Of a stretch of 21,031 nt of DNA, positions 1 to 6,208 are shown piece after piece. Below the pieces are notes generated by a model, which saw only the letters and a program-made list of their open reading frames with translations, was not told the origin of the DNA and did no database searches. The position numbers and the translations under genes are program-made. The DNA comes from Thermoflexales bacterium. GTDB lineage: Bacteria; Chloroflexota; Anaerolineae; Fen-1058. Location: contig JAFGFO010000104.1 of NCBI GenBank assembly GCA_016931085.1, forward strand, positions 1 to 21,031. Reading direction: 5' to 3'. Position 1 is the first letter of the stretch; each line of letters starts with the position of its first letter.

Positions 1-1
1 C

Positions 2-475
2 GACCGCGGCGCTCAGATGCGATCGCACTCGACCACCACTTACTTCCGGAAACTCGGCATCCCGCAACTGTTCAGTCGGCCGCGCACCCCCAACGACAAT
101 CCCTACATCAAAGCCCACTTTGCCACCGTCAAAACTCAGCCAGCTTTCCCAGGTTACTTTACAATCCAGGCTGAAGCTGTAGATTACTTCAGTCAGTTCT
201 ATCCGTGGTACAACGATGTGCACCCGCATACCCGTCTCCACATGCTTACACCCGGTCAGGTCCATTCCGGGCAAGGCCCGCGCTTGCTGGCTGAACGAGC
301 CGCACTGAAAGCTACGACCCTCGTGACTCGCCGCGCCGACGCGACGCCTGGCGCGCATACTTTCACTCTGGAGGAGCTTATTGCCAATCATCTACCCGAT
401 GTGTCCGATTACCCGAGTTACTCGTGGGCGGGACCTGAAAATGGTTCCGTAAAAAAGGCGACAGCTCTTGACTAA
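2..475 (+). pseudogene. DDE integrase/transposase C-terminal fragment, catalytic Glu lost
   Basis: The reading frame is open to the left edge, so the 5' part lies outside the window. The first codons read DRGAQM, which matches the region around the second catalytic Asp of rve-type (IS3/IS481-like) transposases. This is followed by SRPRTPNDNPYIKAHF and then WYNDVHPHTRLHMLTPGQV, the usual end of the integrase core. In the family the third catalytic residue is the Glu of a DNxxIEAxF motif. Here codon 110-112 is AAA (Lys), one base from GAA. The tail after residue 90 is typical of the family's variable C-terminus. The protein probably moved an insertion sequence by cut-and-paste or copy-out strand transfer, but with Lys at this position it should be inactive. 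Family membership is fairly sure; the exact IS family is not. Confidence 0.7.
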
Positions 476-486
476 CTCACCGCCAC

Positions 487-765
487 TCAACTAATAGCAC
501 GCCGGAAAACCTGCCGCGAGCTACCTTCAGGCCCATTCGGTGCGGGCTCGGCAGCATGGAATCCCATCTGTTCATAGAAGCGGCGCGCTGGCTCTCCCGT
601 GGGGTTATCTCCCCCGAACGTCGTTGCGACAAGCTCGGCAGGAATGTCCACAAGACCGACAATGTGCTCGATTAGTCTCCGCCCGATACCGTGCCGACGG
701 TGCGGTTGTGCAACGGCCAACCATCCTATAGTGGCGCAGAGTTTTTTAAATTCTTCTCGGCGTTC
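487..765 (-). pseudogene. GNAT N-acetyltransferase, C-terminal fragment
   Basis: The minus-strand frame ends with a TGA at 487-489 and is open up to an in-frame TGA at 766-768. It contains GWLAVAQPHRRHGIGRRLI, a clear GNAT motif A: the Q/RxxGxG/A acetyl-CoA pyrophosphate loop after a beta strand. Further on are PARRFYEQMGF, motif B, and the usual end of the fold. The N-terminal half of the roughly 140-170-residue domain is missing. Upstream of motif A the frame runs into the low-complexity element at 736-786, so the gene was cut there. No convincing start codon or ribosome site precedes the fragment. It would have transferred an acetyl group to an amine, substrate unknown; as it stands it is most likely a remnant. 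Confidence 0.65.
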
Positions 766-786
766 TCAGCGCTCTCGGTGGTGAAA
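736..786. repeat. Short tandem repeat, period about 9, in a junction
   Basis: The stretch contains consecutive nine-base units CTCGGCGTT, CTCAGCGCT and CTCGGTGGT. It separates the truncated acetyltransferase from the second transposase fragment and marks the breakpoint of both. It resembles in style the other short-period repeats in this window but has a different period. Confidence 0.5.
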
Positions 787-815
787 GAGTTTTGGTTGCG
801 GCTGGAGGCCGCGCT

Positions 816-1055
816 ATGGTGTACAAAGATCAACGCATCACGCTGGTCATGACGTTTGTGTGCAAGAGCGATACCATGCCGAAAATCTTGCGTTGCCTGT
901 TCAAACGGCTGGATTTTCTCGGCGTCCGGATCAAAAAAGTGTATGTGGACAAGGGCTTTTACAGCATCGGCGTGATTCGCTTCCTCAAAGAGCGTGATCT
1001 GCCGTTCATTATCCCGGCCCGCACACGCAAAAAAGGCGGCGTGAGCGCGTTGTTC
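816..1055 (+). pseudogene. DDE transposase internal fragment (IS4/ISH3-like)
   Basis: About 80 codons from MVYKDQRITLVMTF to RTRKKGG resemble the middle of IS4-superfamily transposases. The segment VYVDKGFYSIGVIRFL holds the second catalytic Asp in its usual D(K/R)GFxS context, and LPFIIPAR follows as in ISH3-like enzymes. The first Asp region and the Glu-bearing C-terminus are absent. The frame stays open to 1154, but residues after about 1060 (NGAHQSGRADSNRRPL) are only the antisense reading of the terminator and tRNA-Pro. The frame also stays open upstream of 816, through the repeat at 736-786, without looking like protein. I therefore limit the element to the part that looks homologous and call it a dead remnant. 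Confidence 0.6.
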
Positions 1056-1089
1056 GTAGAAAATGGAGCGCCATTAAGAAATGGCGCTC
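1056..1089 (-). terminator. Intrinsic terminator of tRNA-Pro
   Basis: A perfect 10-bp inverted repeat, GAGCGCCATT / AATGGCGCTC with a 4-base loop, lies five bases beyond the tRNA 3' end. On the minus strand it is followed directly by CATTTTCTAC, a short U-tract. Position and shape fit a rho-independent terminator for the tRNA transcript. Confidence 0.7.
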
Positions 1090-1094
1090 ACCAG

Positions 1095-1169
1095 TCGGGG
1101 CGGGCGGATTCGAACCGCCGACCTCTTGATCCCAATTCAAGCGCTCTAACCTAGCTGAGCTACGCCCCG
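1095..1169 (-). tRNA. tRNA-Pro (anticodon UGG)
   Basis: The 75-nt minus-strand sequence folds into a complete cloverleaf. The acceptor stem is CGGGGCG/CGCCCCG, with T8-A9 next. The D arm is GCTC/GAGC. The anticodon stem CTTGA/TCAAG closes the loop ATTGGGA, giving anticodon TGG. A 5-nt variable loop and T arm GGCGG-TTCGAAT-CCGCC follow. The discriminator is A73, and C1-G72 is the usual first pair of bacterial proline tRNAs. The 3' CCA is not encoded (the bases after A73 are CTG) and must be added after transcription. It has its own promoter (1215-1243) and terminator (1056-1089). Transposase debris touches its 3' side, the usual side for integration at tRNA genes, although no att repeat is visible. 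Confidence 0.97.
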
Positions 1170-1214
1170 TCCATATGCAATGCTTGTGCGCCGCATGTAT
1201 TCATGCGCCGCATA

Positions 1215-1243
1215 AGTATACCCCGTTGTCGTCAAGGCGTCAA
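1215..1243 (-). promoter_or_regulatory. Promoter for tRNA-Pro
   Basis: On the minus strand TTGACG (1238-1243) and TATACT (1215-1220) are separated by exactly 17 bases. Transcription would start near 1208, about 40 bases before the mature tRNA. The -35 box covers the stop codon of the TPR/TolB gene (1240-1242). The leader between promoter and tRNA contains a direct repeat, TGCGCCGCAT on the plus strand, at 1187-1196 and 1204-1213. Confidence 0.75.
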
Positions 1244-3090
1244 GGCGACCAGGATAGACGCTCGTCGGTCCAGTTGGGGCTGCGATCGCTCAAGGACAGA
1301 ACCAGCCGCTGGTTCGAGCCGTCCAGGTTCATCAACCACAAGTCCCACTTGCCCGAACGCTTGGAGAAAAAGAGCAGCCCACTGCCATCCGGCGCCCAGG
1401 CCGGCCAGCCATCGTCAGCCGGATCGTTGGTCAGTTGCGCCACGCCGCCCGAGACGTTCATCAGAAACGCGTCCCAGTTCCCGCCATAATTGGACATATA
1501 GGCCAGGTTTTGCCCGTCTGGTGACCATGCAGCCGGCGTGTCGCTGCGATCCCCCGTCATTTTCGTAGGCGGACTGCCGGGCTGGTCGGGGTTAATGATA
1601 AATATCCCACACACACCGCCGGCGCCACAGCCGGTGTAGGCCAACACGCCGCCGGGGCTCCAGGCCGGCGCCCAACCGGCCGCCACCACGTGCGTTTCCT
1701 GCCCGCCATCCATCGACTTGATGTACACTCGCCAACTGTCCGAGCTATCTTTGGCAGCATACGCCAAGCGGTCCCCTTGGGGAGACCAGCTAGGCCAGGC
1801 GGCGGTTGAATCGCCCACTAAGCGCCGGTCTTCGTTCGTGGCCATATTGTAGACATTGATCCCATACCCCATGACGCGGTAGGCTAGCTCAGGCGCACCA
1901 GGCCGCCAAGCTGGTTGGCTGCCGCCCGTGATCGCTTTGAGCATGCGGTTCTCGGCGGCAAACAACACGTAGGTGTCGTACAAGCCACTCCTGGGGTTGT
2001 AGACAGGATAAGCCAAGCGCCCGGATGACAGGCCGGGAATTGGCACGATGGTCCCACTGACGGTCAGGGTGCCGCTGACCGGCACAGGAGTGGCTTGCAG
2101 GCAACGCTCAACGGCCATGGCGTGCTTGGCTTCTATCGTGGGATTGGCCTGCACCCTGAGTGCCTGGATATATTGCTGCTCGGCCGGGCAAAAGTCCATG
2201 GTGTTTGAAAAGTGGTCGCCATAGTTGATATAGGCCCCCAGCAGCCGCGAGTAAGCGTCTTTGTAGCCCGGCGCCACGCTGCACAGTTCCGAGAAGCGCT
2301 CGATGGCCTTTTCCCAGTCAGCGCCCCAGTAGCCACGGGCTGTCAGGTACATCGCCGCTAACTGGCGCTGGCTGCTCACTTCCTGGTCGAGCGGACGCAG
2401 TTCGGCGGCCAGGTCGAGATAGTACAGGCCTTCCTCGAGTTGATCGCCATCCAAAAGGCCCTTGCCGTGGGTTAGGGTGGCTGTGAATAGCATCTCTTCC
2501 ACGGTCGCTGGCTCGTGCGCGGCGTCGACAGCACGCACCTGGCGCAGCCGCTCGACGGCCAATGGCCAGTCTTGTGCCTGGTAAGCCTGCACTGCTTGCC
2601 GGTATAGATCGTCCACGATGTTGGTGACTGTGACCGAGGTGGTAGGCGTGGGGATGACGGTCAATCGGCGGCGTGTCTCGGCCAATTTCTCACGCGCGCC
2701 TGGGTACTCGGGCTGCAGTTGCAGGACGTACTCGAACTCGGCCGACGCCAATTCATAGTCGCGCCCGGCCAGGTGCCGGGTCCCCCGCTCGTAATGTTCT
2801 GCCAGGTTGCGCTGAGCCTTGAGCGCGCGATCGTCCAATCCGGCGTAAAAACCGGCCGCCGTCGAGGCGATGACCAGTGTCACCATCAGCAAGGCAAAGG
2901 CGGCGATCAAAAGCGTTGTAGTCGCCGGCCGCCGCAGTCCCGCCGGGCGTTGGCACGGCGGCTTGTCTTTAACAACGGGCTGTGTGCGCCCACCGGCTGA
3001 GCGCTCGAGCAGCGTGCCGCAGTTGGGGCACAGGCGAATGTGCGGGCCTATGGGGTGTTGACATTCAGGGCAGTTGATTGTTTCTGACAT
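1240..3090 (-). CDS. Membrane-anchored zinc-ribbon/TPR/TolB-type beta-propeller protein
   Basis: The 616-residue protein starts with a zinc ribbon, Cys7/Cys10 and Cys21/Cys24 (CPEC...CPNC). A basic stretch and one transmembrane helix follow at about residues 58-82. Residues ~95-145 and ~165-310 are helical, TPR-like repeats (for example YELASAEFEYVLQLQPEYPGA). From about 340 to the end comes a TolB/WD40-like propeller with recurring blade signatures: PSWSPQGDRLAYAA, AAWSPDGQNLAYMS and PAWAPDGSGLLFF. Topology would place the ribbon inside the cell and the TPR and propeller outside. Such proteins are common in Chloroflexota, and their ligands are unknown. A binding or scaffold role is inference. 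ATG follows a TAGGA-like ribosome site 24 bases after the predicted start point. The gene is monocistronic, with the tRNA-Pro gene 70 bases downstream. Confidence 0.85.
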   Translation of the reverse strand: MSETINCPECQHPIGPHIRLCPNCGTLLERSAGGRTQPVVKDKPPCQRPAGLRRPATTTLLIAAFALLMVTLVIASTAAGFYAGLDDRALKAQRNLAEHYERGTRHLAGRDYELASAEFEYVLQLQPEYPGAREKLAETRRRLTVIPTPTTSVTVTNIVDDLYRQAVQAYQAQDWPLAVERLRQVRAVDAAHEPATVEEMLFTATLTHGKGLLDGDQLEEGLYYLDLAAELRPLDQEVSSQRQLAAMYLTARGYWGADWEKAIERFSELCSVAPGYKDAYSRLLGAYINYGDHFSNTMDFCPAEQQYIQALRVQANPTIEAKHAMAVERCLQATPVPVSGTLTVSGTIVPIPGLSSGRLAYPVYNPRSGLYDTYVLFAAENRMLKAITGGSQPAWRPGAPELAYRVMGYGINVYNMATNEDRRLVGDSTAAWPSWSPQGDRLAYAAKDSSDSWRVYIKSMDGGQETHVVAAGWAPAWSPGGVLAYTGCGAGGVCGIFIINPDQPGSPPTKMTGDRSDTPAAWSPDGQNLAYMSNYGGNWDAFLMNVSGGVAQLTNDPADDGWPAWAPDGSGLLFFSKRSGKWDLWLMNLDGSNQRLVLSLSDRSPNWTDERLSWSP

Positions 3091-3119
3091 TCGTATGATT
3101 TTCCTAATCGCGCTCGTAG

Positions 3120-3148
3120 ATTATAACCGCTTTTGGGCAGATGGGCAA
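3120..3148 (-). promoter_or_regulatory. Promoter of the TPR/TolB gene
   Basis: On the minus strand TTGCCC (3143-3148) and a perfect TATAAT (3120-3125) are spaced by 17 bases. The start point would be near 3113, giving a leader of about two dozen bases before the ATG at 3090. Confidence 0.75.
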
Positions 3149-3200
3149 GTCATTTCCAGCGCTTGCTGCCCCGAAGCGAGGCTGGGGACTGACACAGGGG

Positions 3201-3240
3201 GCAAGCTCCTGCTTGCATTTATGGCCGGATGAGATACAAT
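3201..3240 (+). promoter_or_regulatory. Promoter of the first folC-like gene, overlapped by a palindrome
   Basis: TTGCAT (3213-3218), a 16-base spacer and TACAAT (3235-3240) place transcription start on or next to the GTG at 3248, implying a leaderless mRNA. A perfect inverted repeat, GCAAGC-TCCT-GCTTGC (3201-3216), overlaps the -35 box and could be an operator. Confidence 0.6.
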
Positions 3241-3247
3241 TGCCTCT

Positions 3248-4693
3248 GTGATTGTCCCACTTGTTCAAGAATTCGACGCTCGAGTCGAGTGGTTGAATGC
3301 GCTCATCACAGACCCCGGCGGCTCGCGCTATTTTACCAAGAGCCAGGCGGAGCGGGTGCGAGATCTTGAAGCGCAGCTAGAGCACACGGCCGATTTCCTC
3401 GAATTTGCCGGCAGCCCACACAAGACCTTCCCGGCCATTCATGTGGCCGGGACGAGCGGGAAAGGCTCGGTGGTGACTATGATTGGGGTTATTCTGGCCG
3501 GCTGCCAACTGCGTACGGCTTGGCATACCAGCCCCTACCTGCAGGTGTGTATTGAGAAATTGATGCTAGACGGCCGCCCGATTGCGCCGTCCGAGTTCAT
3601 CGAGCTGGTCGATCGCTTCCGACGGCTGTACGAGAGCTGGCGGGCGGCGCGGGAAGATGTGAGCTTGTGCTATGTAGAAGCCTGGGCGGCGTTGACGTAT
3701 ATGTGCTTCGCGCAGCAGGCTGTCGATTGGGCCGTTATCGAGACCAGTATGGGGGGAAGGTTCGATCCCACTAACGTGCTGCCGTCCCGTCTGGCTGTGA
3801 TCACCAACATCGATTTTGACCATACCGAAGTGCTTGGCTCAAGCTTGGCCGATATCGCTTATCACAAGGCCGGCATTATCAAGGAAAACCAGGTGGCGAT
3901 TACTGCGGCCACAGACGCCACGGCGCTGCGCGTGATCCGCCAGGAAGCGGCCCAGAAAAACGCTCGCTTGTACTGCCTGGGTGAGGATTTCGATTTTGTT
4001 GTCAAGGCCACGGCGCCAGGGGAAACGTTGGTGATGGTTCGAGCGCCGCACCGGCGTTACGATGACGTCCGGGTGGGGATGAGCGGGCTGTTTCAACCGG
4101 CTAACGCCGCCCTGGCGGTCGCCGCCGCGGATGTGTTGGCCCACGAGTATGGCCTCCCCATCGCGGCCGAGAGCGTGAGTGCTGCCCTGGCAGAAGTGCG
4201 CTTTGCCGGCCGGATGGAGGTGATTCAAAGCGCCCCCCTTGTCATCCTGGATGGCGCCCACAACCCCCACAAGATGCAAGCTCTGATTGATAGCCTGCGG
4301 GCGATTTATCCGGGTAGGAAGGTCGTGGCTGTCCTTGGCATACTGATGGTCAAAGATGCGCGTGCGATGGTGAGCGCCTTGCTGCCCATGCTCTCTCGGG
4401 TCGTTGTCAGTCAGCCATATGTCCCCGGCAAACCGTCACTTCCCCCCCAGGCGCTGGCCGCCATCATTCGGGACACGGCGCCTGGCTTGCCGTTACAGGT
4501 GGCAGATAGCGTTCAGCAGGGCATCGCGTTGGCCTTGGAAGAACTCGACGCCGGCGACTTGGTGTTGGTTACAGGCTCGTTGTACATGGTGGGTGAGGCG
4601 AGAAATTACTGGGTCCCCAGGGAGCAACTTTTACGCGCCATTGAGCAGGGCAAGCACAACACGGATGCGCACGGATTGCACGGATGCGAGTGA
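3248..4693 (+). CDS. folC: Folylpolyglutamate synthase / dihydrofolate synthase-like Mur ligase, copy 1
   Basis: The 481-residue protein has the FolC/Mur-ligase plan. The ATP-binding P-loop is GTSGKGS (68-74), followed by the TSPYLQ segment. Next are SMGGRFDPTN (167-176) and NIDFDHTEVLG with Asp191-His192, then HKAGIIK, whose Lys207 and Lys212 fit the lysine-rich metal/carbamate site. The C-terminal glutamate-binding domain carries ILDGAHNPHKM. FolC adds glutamate to dihydropteroate and/or folates in the cytosol. Compared with copy 2, the N-terminus is about ten residues longer before the P-loop, and the family's GLGGRLDATN is altered (L to M, L to F, A to P). The two copies may therefore divide the two activities, which is inference. 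The GTG start has no Shine-Dalgarno and sits where transcription should begin. The last ~10 codons and the stop come from a repeat element. Confidence 0.82.
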   Translation: MIVPLVQEFDARVEWLNALITDPGGSRYFTKSQAERVRDLEAQLEHTADFLEFAGSPHKTFPAIHVAGTSGKGSVVTMIGVILAGCQLRTAWHTSPYLQVCIEKLMLDGRPIAPSEFIELVDRFRRLYESWRAAREDVSLCYVEAWAALTYMCFAQQAVDWAVIETSMGGRFDPTNVLPSRLAVITNIDFDHTEVLGSSLADIAYHKAGIIKENQVAITAATDATALRVIRQEAAQKNARLYCLGEDFDFVVKATAPGETLVMVRAPHRRYDDVRVGMSGLFQPANAALAVAAADVLAHEYGLPIAAESVSAALAEVRFAGRMEVIQSAPLVILDGAHNPHKMQALIDSLRAIYPGRKVVAVLGILMVKDARAMVSALLPMLSRVVVSQPYVPGKPSLPPQALAAIIRDTAPGLPLQVADSVQQGIALALEELDAGDLVLVTGSLYMVGEARNYWVPREQLLRAIEQGKHNTDAHGLHGCE

Positions 4694-4735
4694 GCCAGTC
4701 CGTGTATCCGTGGCGCGAAGCGCAGTCCGTGTCGG
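4657..4735. repeat. CACGGAT / ATCCGTG repeat spanning the end of folC-like gene 1
   Basis: CACGGAT occurs at 4660, 4670 and 4679 in direct orientation. Its complement-like forms AGTCCGTGT (4697, 4724) and ATCCGTG (4706) follow, so the whole can fold back on itself. The first part is translated as the C-terminal TDAHGLHGCE of the upstream gene and includes its TGA at 4691-4693. The rest fills the junction. It could also work as a terminator-like hairpin, though there is no T-run. Confidence 0.65.
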
Positions 4736-4737
4736 GC

Positions 4738-4766
4738 TTGCTCTTTCTCGCCGGATAGGATACAAT
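4738..4766 (+). promoter_or_regulatory. Promoter of folC copy 2
   Basis: TTGCTC (4738-4743), 17 bases and TACAAT (4761-4766) predict a start near 4773. The stretch GCCGGATnnGATACAAT is nearly the same as the one before copy 1, so the promoter was probably duplicated with the gene. The -10 box includes the first two bases of the ATG at 4765, so from this promoter only the ATG at 4780 would be in the mRNA. Confidence 0.6.
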
Positions 4767-4779
4767 GTTAACTTTGAAG

Positions 4780-6186
4780 ATGAAAGCACTTTCTTACCAG
4801 GCTGCCTTGGCTTACCTGGACCACTATATCAATTACGAGCGAGAGCGCCCGGCCGCGCTCGCGCCTGGTACGTTTGACCTGGCGCGCATGGAAGCGCTGC
4901 TGGCTGACTTGGGCGACCCGCACTGCCGCTACGGCGTGGTCCACGTGGCGGGCACCAAGGGCAAGGGATCGGTGTGCGCGATGATCGAGTCGGTGCTGCG
5001 ATTGGCGGGTTTTCGCACCGGCTTGTATACCAGCCCGCACTTGCACACGTTTCGCGAACGCGTGCGCGTGGGCGGCCAAGCGATCGCGCCCGACGAGATG
5101 GCGGCACTGGTGGACGAGATGGCGCCACACGCCGAAGCGATCCCGGGCTTGACGTGGTTCGAGTTTGTCACGGCCTTGGCTTTGCTGTACTTTGCCCGGC
5201 GCGAGGTCGAGGTCGCCATCGTCGAGGTGGGGCTGGGTGGCCGGCTCGACGCCACGAATGTGGTCAGCCCGCTGCTCAGCGTGATCACGTCTCTCAGCCT
5301 GGATCATACCGCCTGGCTTGGAGAGACGCTGGCGCAAATCGCGGCTGAGAAGGCCGGTATTATCAAGCCGGGTCGCCCCGTGGTGTCCGCACCACAGTCG
5401 CTTGAGGCGCTCCGAGTTATCGAGTCGCGCTGTGCCCAGTTGGAGAGCGCGCTGACGCTGGTAGGGCGCGAGTGGCGTTTCGAGCCAGGCGCGATTTCCA
5501 CTGAAGGGCAGAGTTTTTATGTGACGCCACCCGGACAATCCCGAAGGCTGGGGCTGCCTTCCGAGCACGCGTCGTTTTTTATCGGGTTGCTGGGGCAGCA
5601 TCAAGTGCTCAATGCGGTGGTTGCTCTGGCCTCCTTGGCTCATCTCGGCTCGATGGGGCTGCACGTTTCGCCCCGACATATACGTGAGGGCCTGGCCGGC
5701 GTGTGGTGGCCGGGCCGCTTGGAGGTGCTGAGCCGCGAACCATTGGTCGTCTGCGACGGTGCGCACAACGGCGATTCGGCTCGCTGCCTGGCGGCGGCCT
5801 TGAGGGAACACTTCCCCGGCCGGCGCTGGACGCTCATTTTTGGCGCTTCGTCTGATAAAGATCTTGGCGCGATGCTTGATGTGTTGGCGCCATTTGCCGG
5901 GCGCGTGCTGGCGACCAGGACGCGGCACTCGCGCGCGGCCGAGCCAGAGCTGTTGGCCAGCCTGGTGCGCGAGCGCGGAGCTGACGTGGAAGTGGCCACG
6001 AGTGTGCCTGACGCCCTGGCGCTCGCCCTGGCGCAGCCTGGCGAGCAGGCGGGCGTGATTGCCACCGGCTCGTTGTTCGTGGCAGCCGAAGCGCGCGAGA
6101 CCTGGGCCCAGCGCAGCGGGCGGCCGCTGCCTGAGACGGACGACATGGGTGCTGATTTGCCCCGACCGAAGGGCGGCATTTGCTGA
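4780..6186 (+). CDS. folC: Bifunctional folylpolyglutamate synthase / dihydrofolate synthase, copy 2
   Basis: This is the canonical copy. It has the P-loop GTKGKGS (58-64), TSPHLHTFRERVRV, the signature VGLGGRLDATNVV, DHTAWLGETLAQIAAEKAGI with the metal/carbamate lysine region, and VVCDGAHNGDSARC in the C-terminal domain. It makes dihydrofolate from dihydropteroate and glutamate and/or extends the polyglutamate tail of folates, using ATP. Its length of 468 residues is normal for the family. I chose ATG 4780 (MKALSYQAALAYL) because the -10 box overlaps the other in-frame ATG at 4765; if read-through from copy 1 matters, the longer form (473 residues) is possible. Copy 1 lies directly upstream in the same orientation, and lon begins 22 bases after the stop with no clear promoter between, so folC and lon are probably co-transcribed. 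Confidence 0.93.
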   Translation: MKALSYQAALAYLDHYINYERERPAALAPGTFDLARMEALLADLGDPHCRYGVVHVAGTKGKGSVCAMIESVLRLAGFRTGLYTSPHLHTFRERVRVGGQAIAPDEMAALVDEMAPHAEAIPGLTWFEFVTALALLYFARREVEVAIVEVGLGGRLDATNVVSPLLSVITSLSLDHTAWLGETLAQIAAEKAGIIKPGRPVVSAPQSLEALRVIESRCAQLESALTLVGREWRFEPGAISTEGQSFYVTPPGQSRRLGLPSEHASFFIGLLGQHQVLNAVVALASLAHLGSMGLHVSPRHIREGLAGVWWPGRLEVLSREPLVVCDGAHNGDSARCLAAALREHFPGRRWTLIFGASSDKDLGAMLDVLAPFAGRVLATRTRHSRAAEPELLASLVRERGADVEVATSVPDALALALAQPGEQAGVIATGSLFVAAEARETWAQRSGRPLPETDDMGADLPRPKGGIC

Positions 6187-6208
6187 TTGGCTTGATTCGA
6201 GGTTTTCT

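Noticed and set aside
1056..1154. C-terminal extension of the second transposase frame
   Set aside because: The residues SGRADSNRRPLDPNSSALT are the familiar antisense translation of a tRNA gene, so the frame there is accidental.
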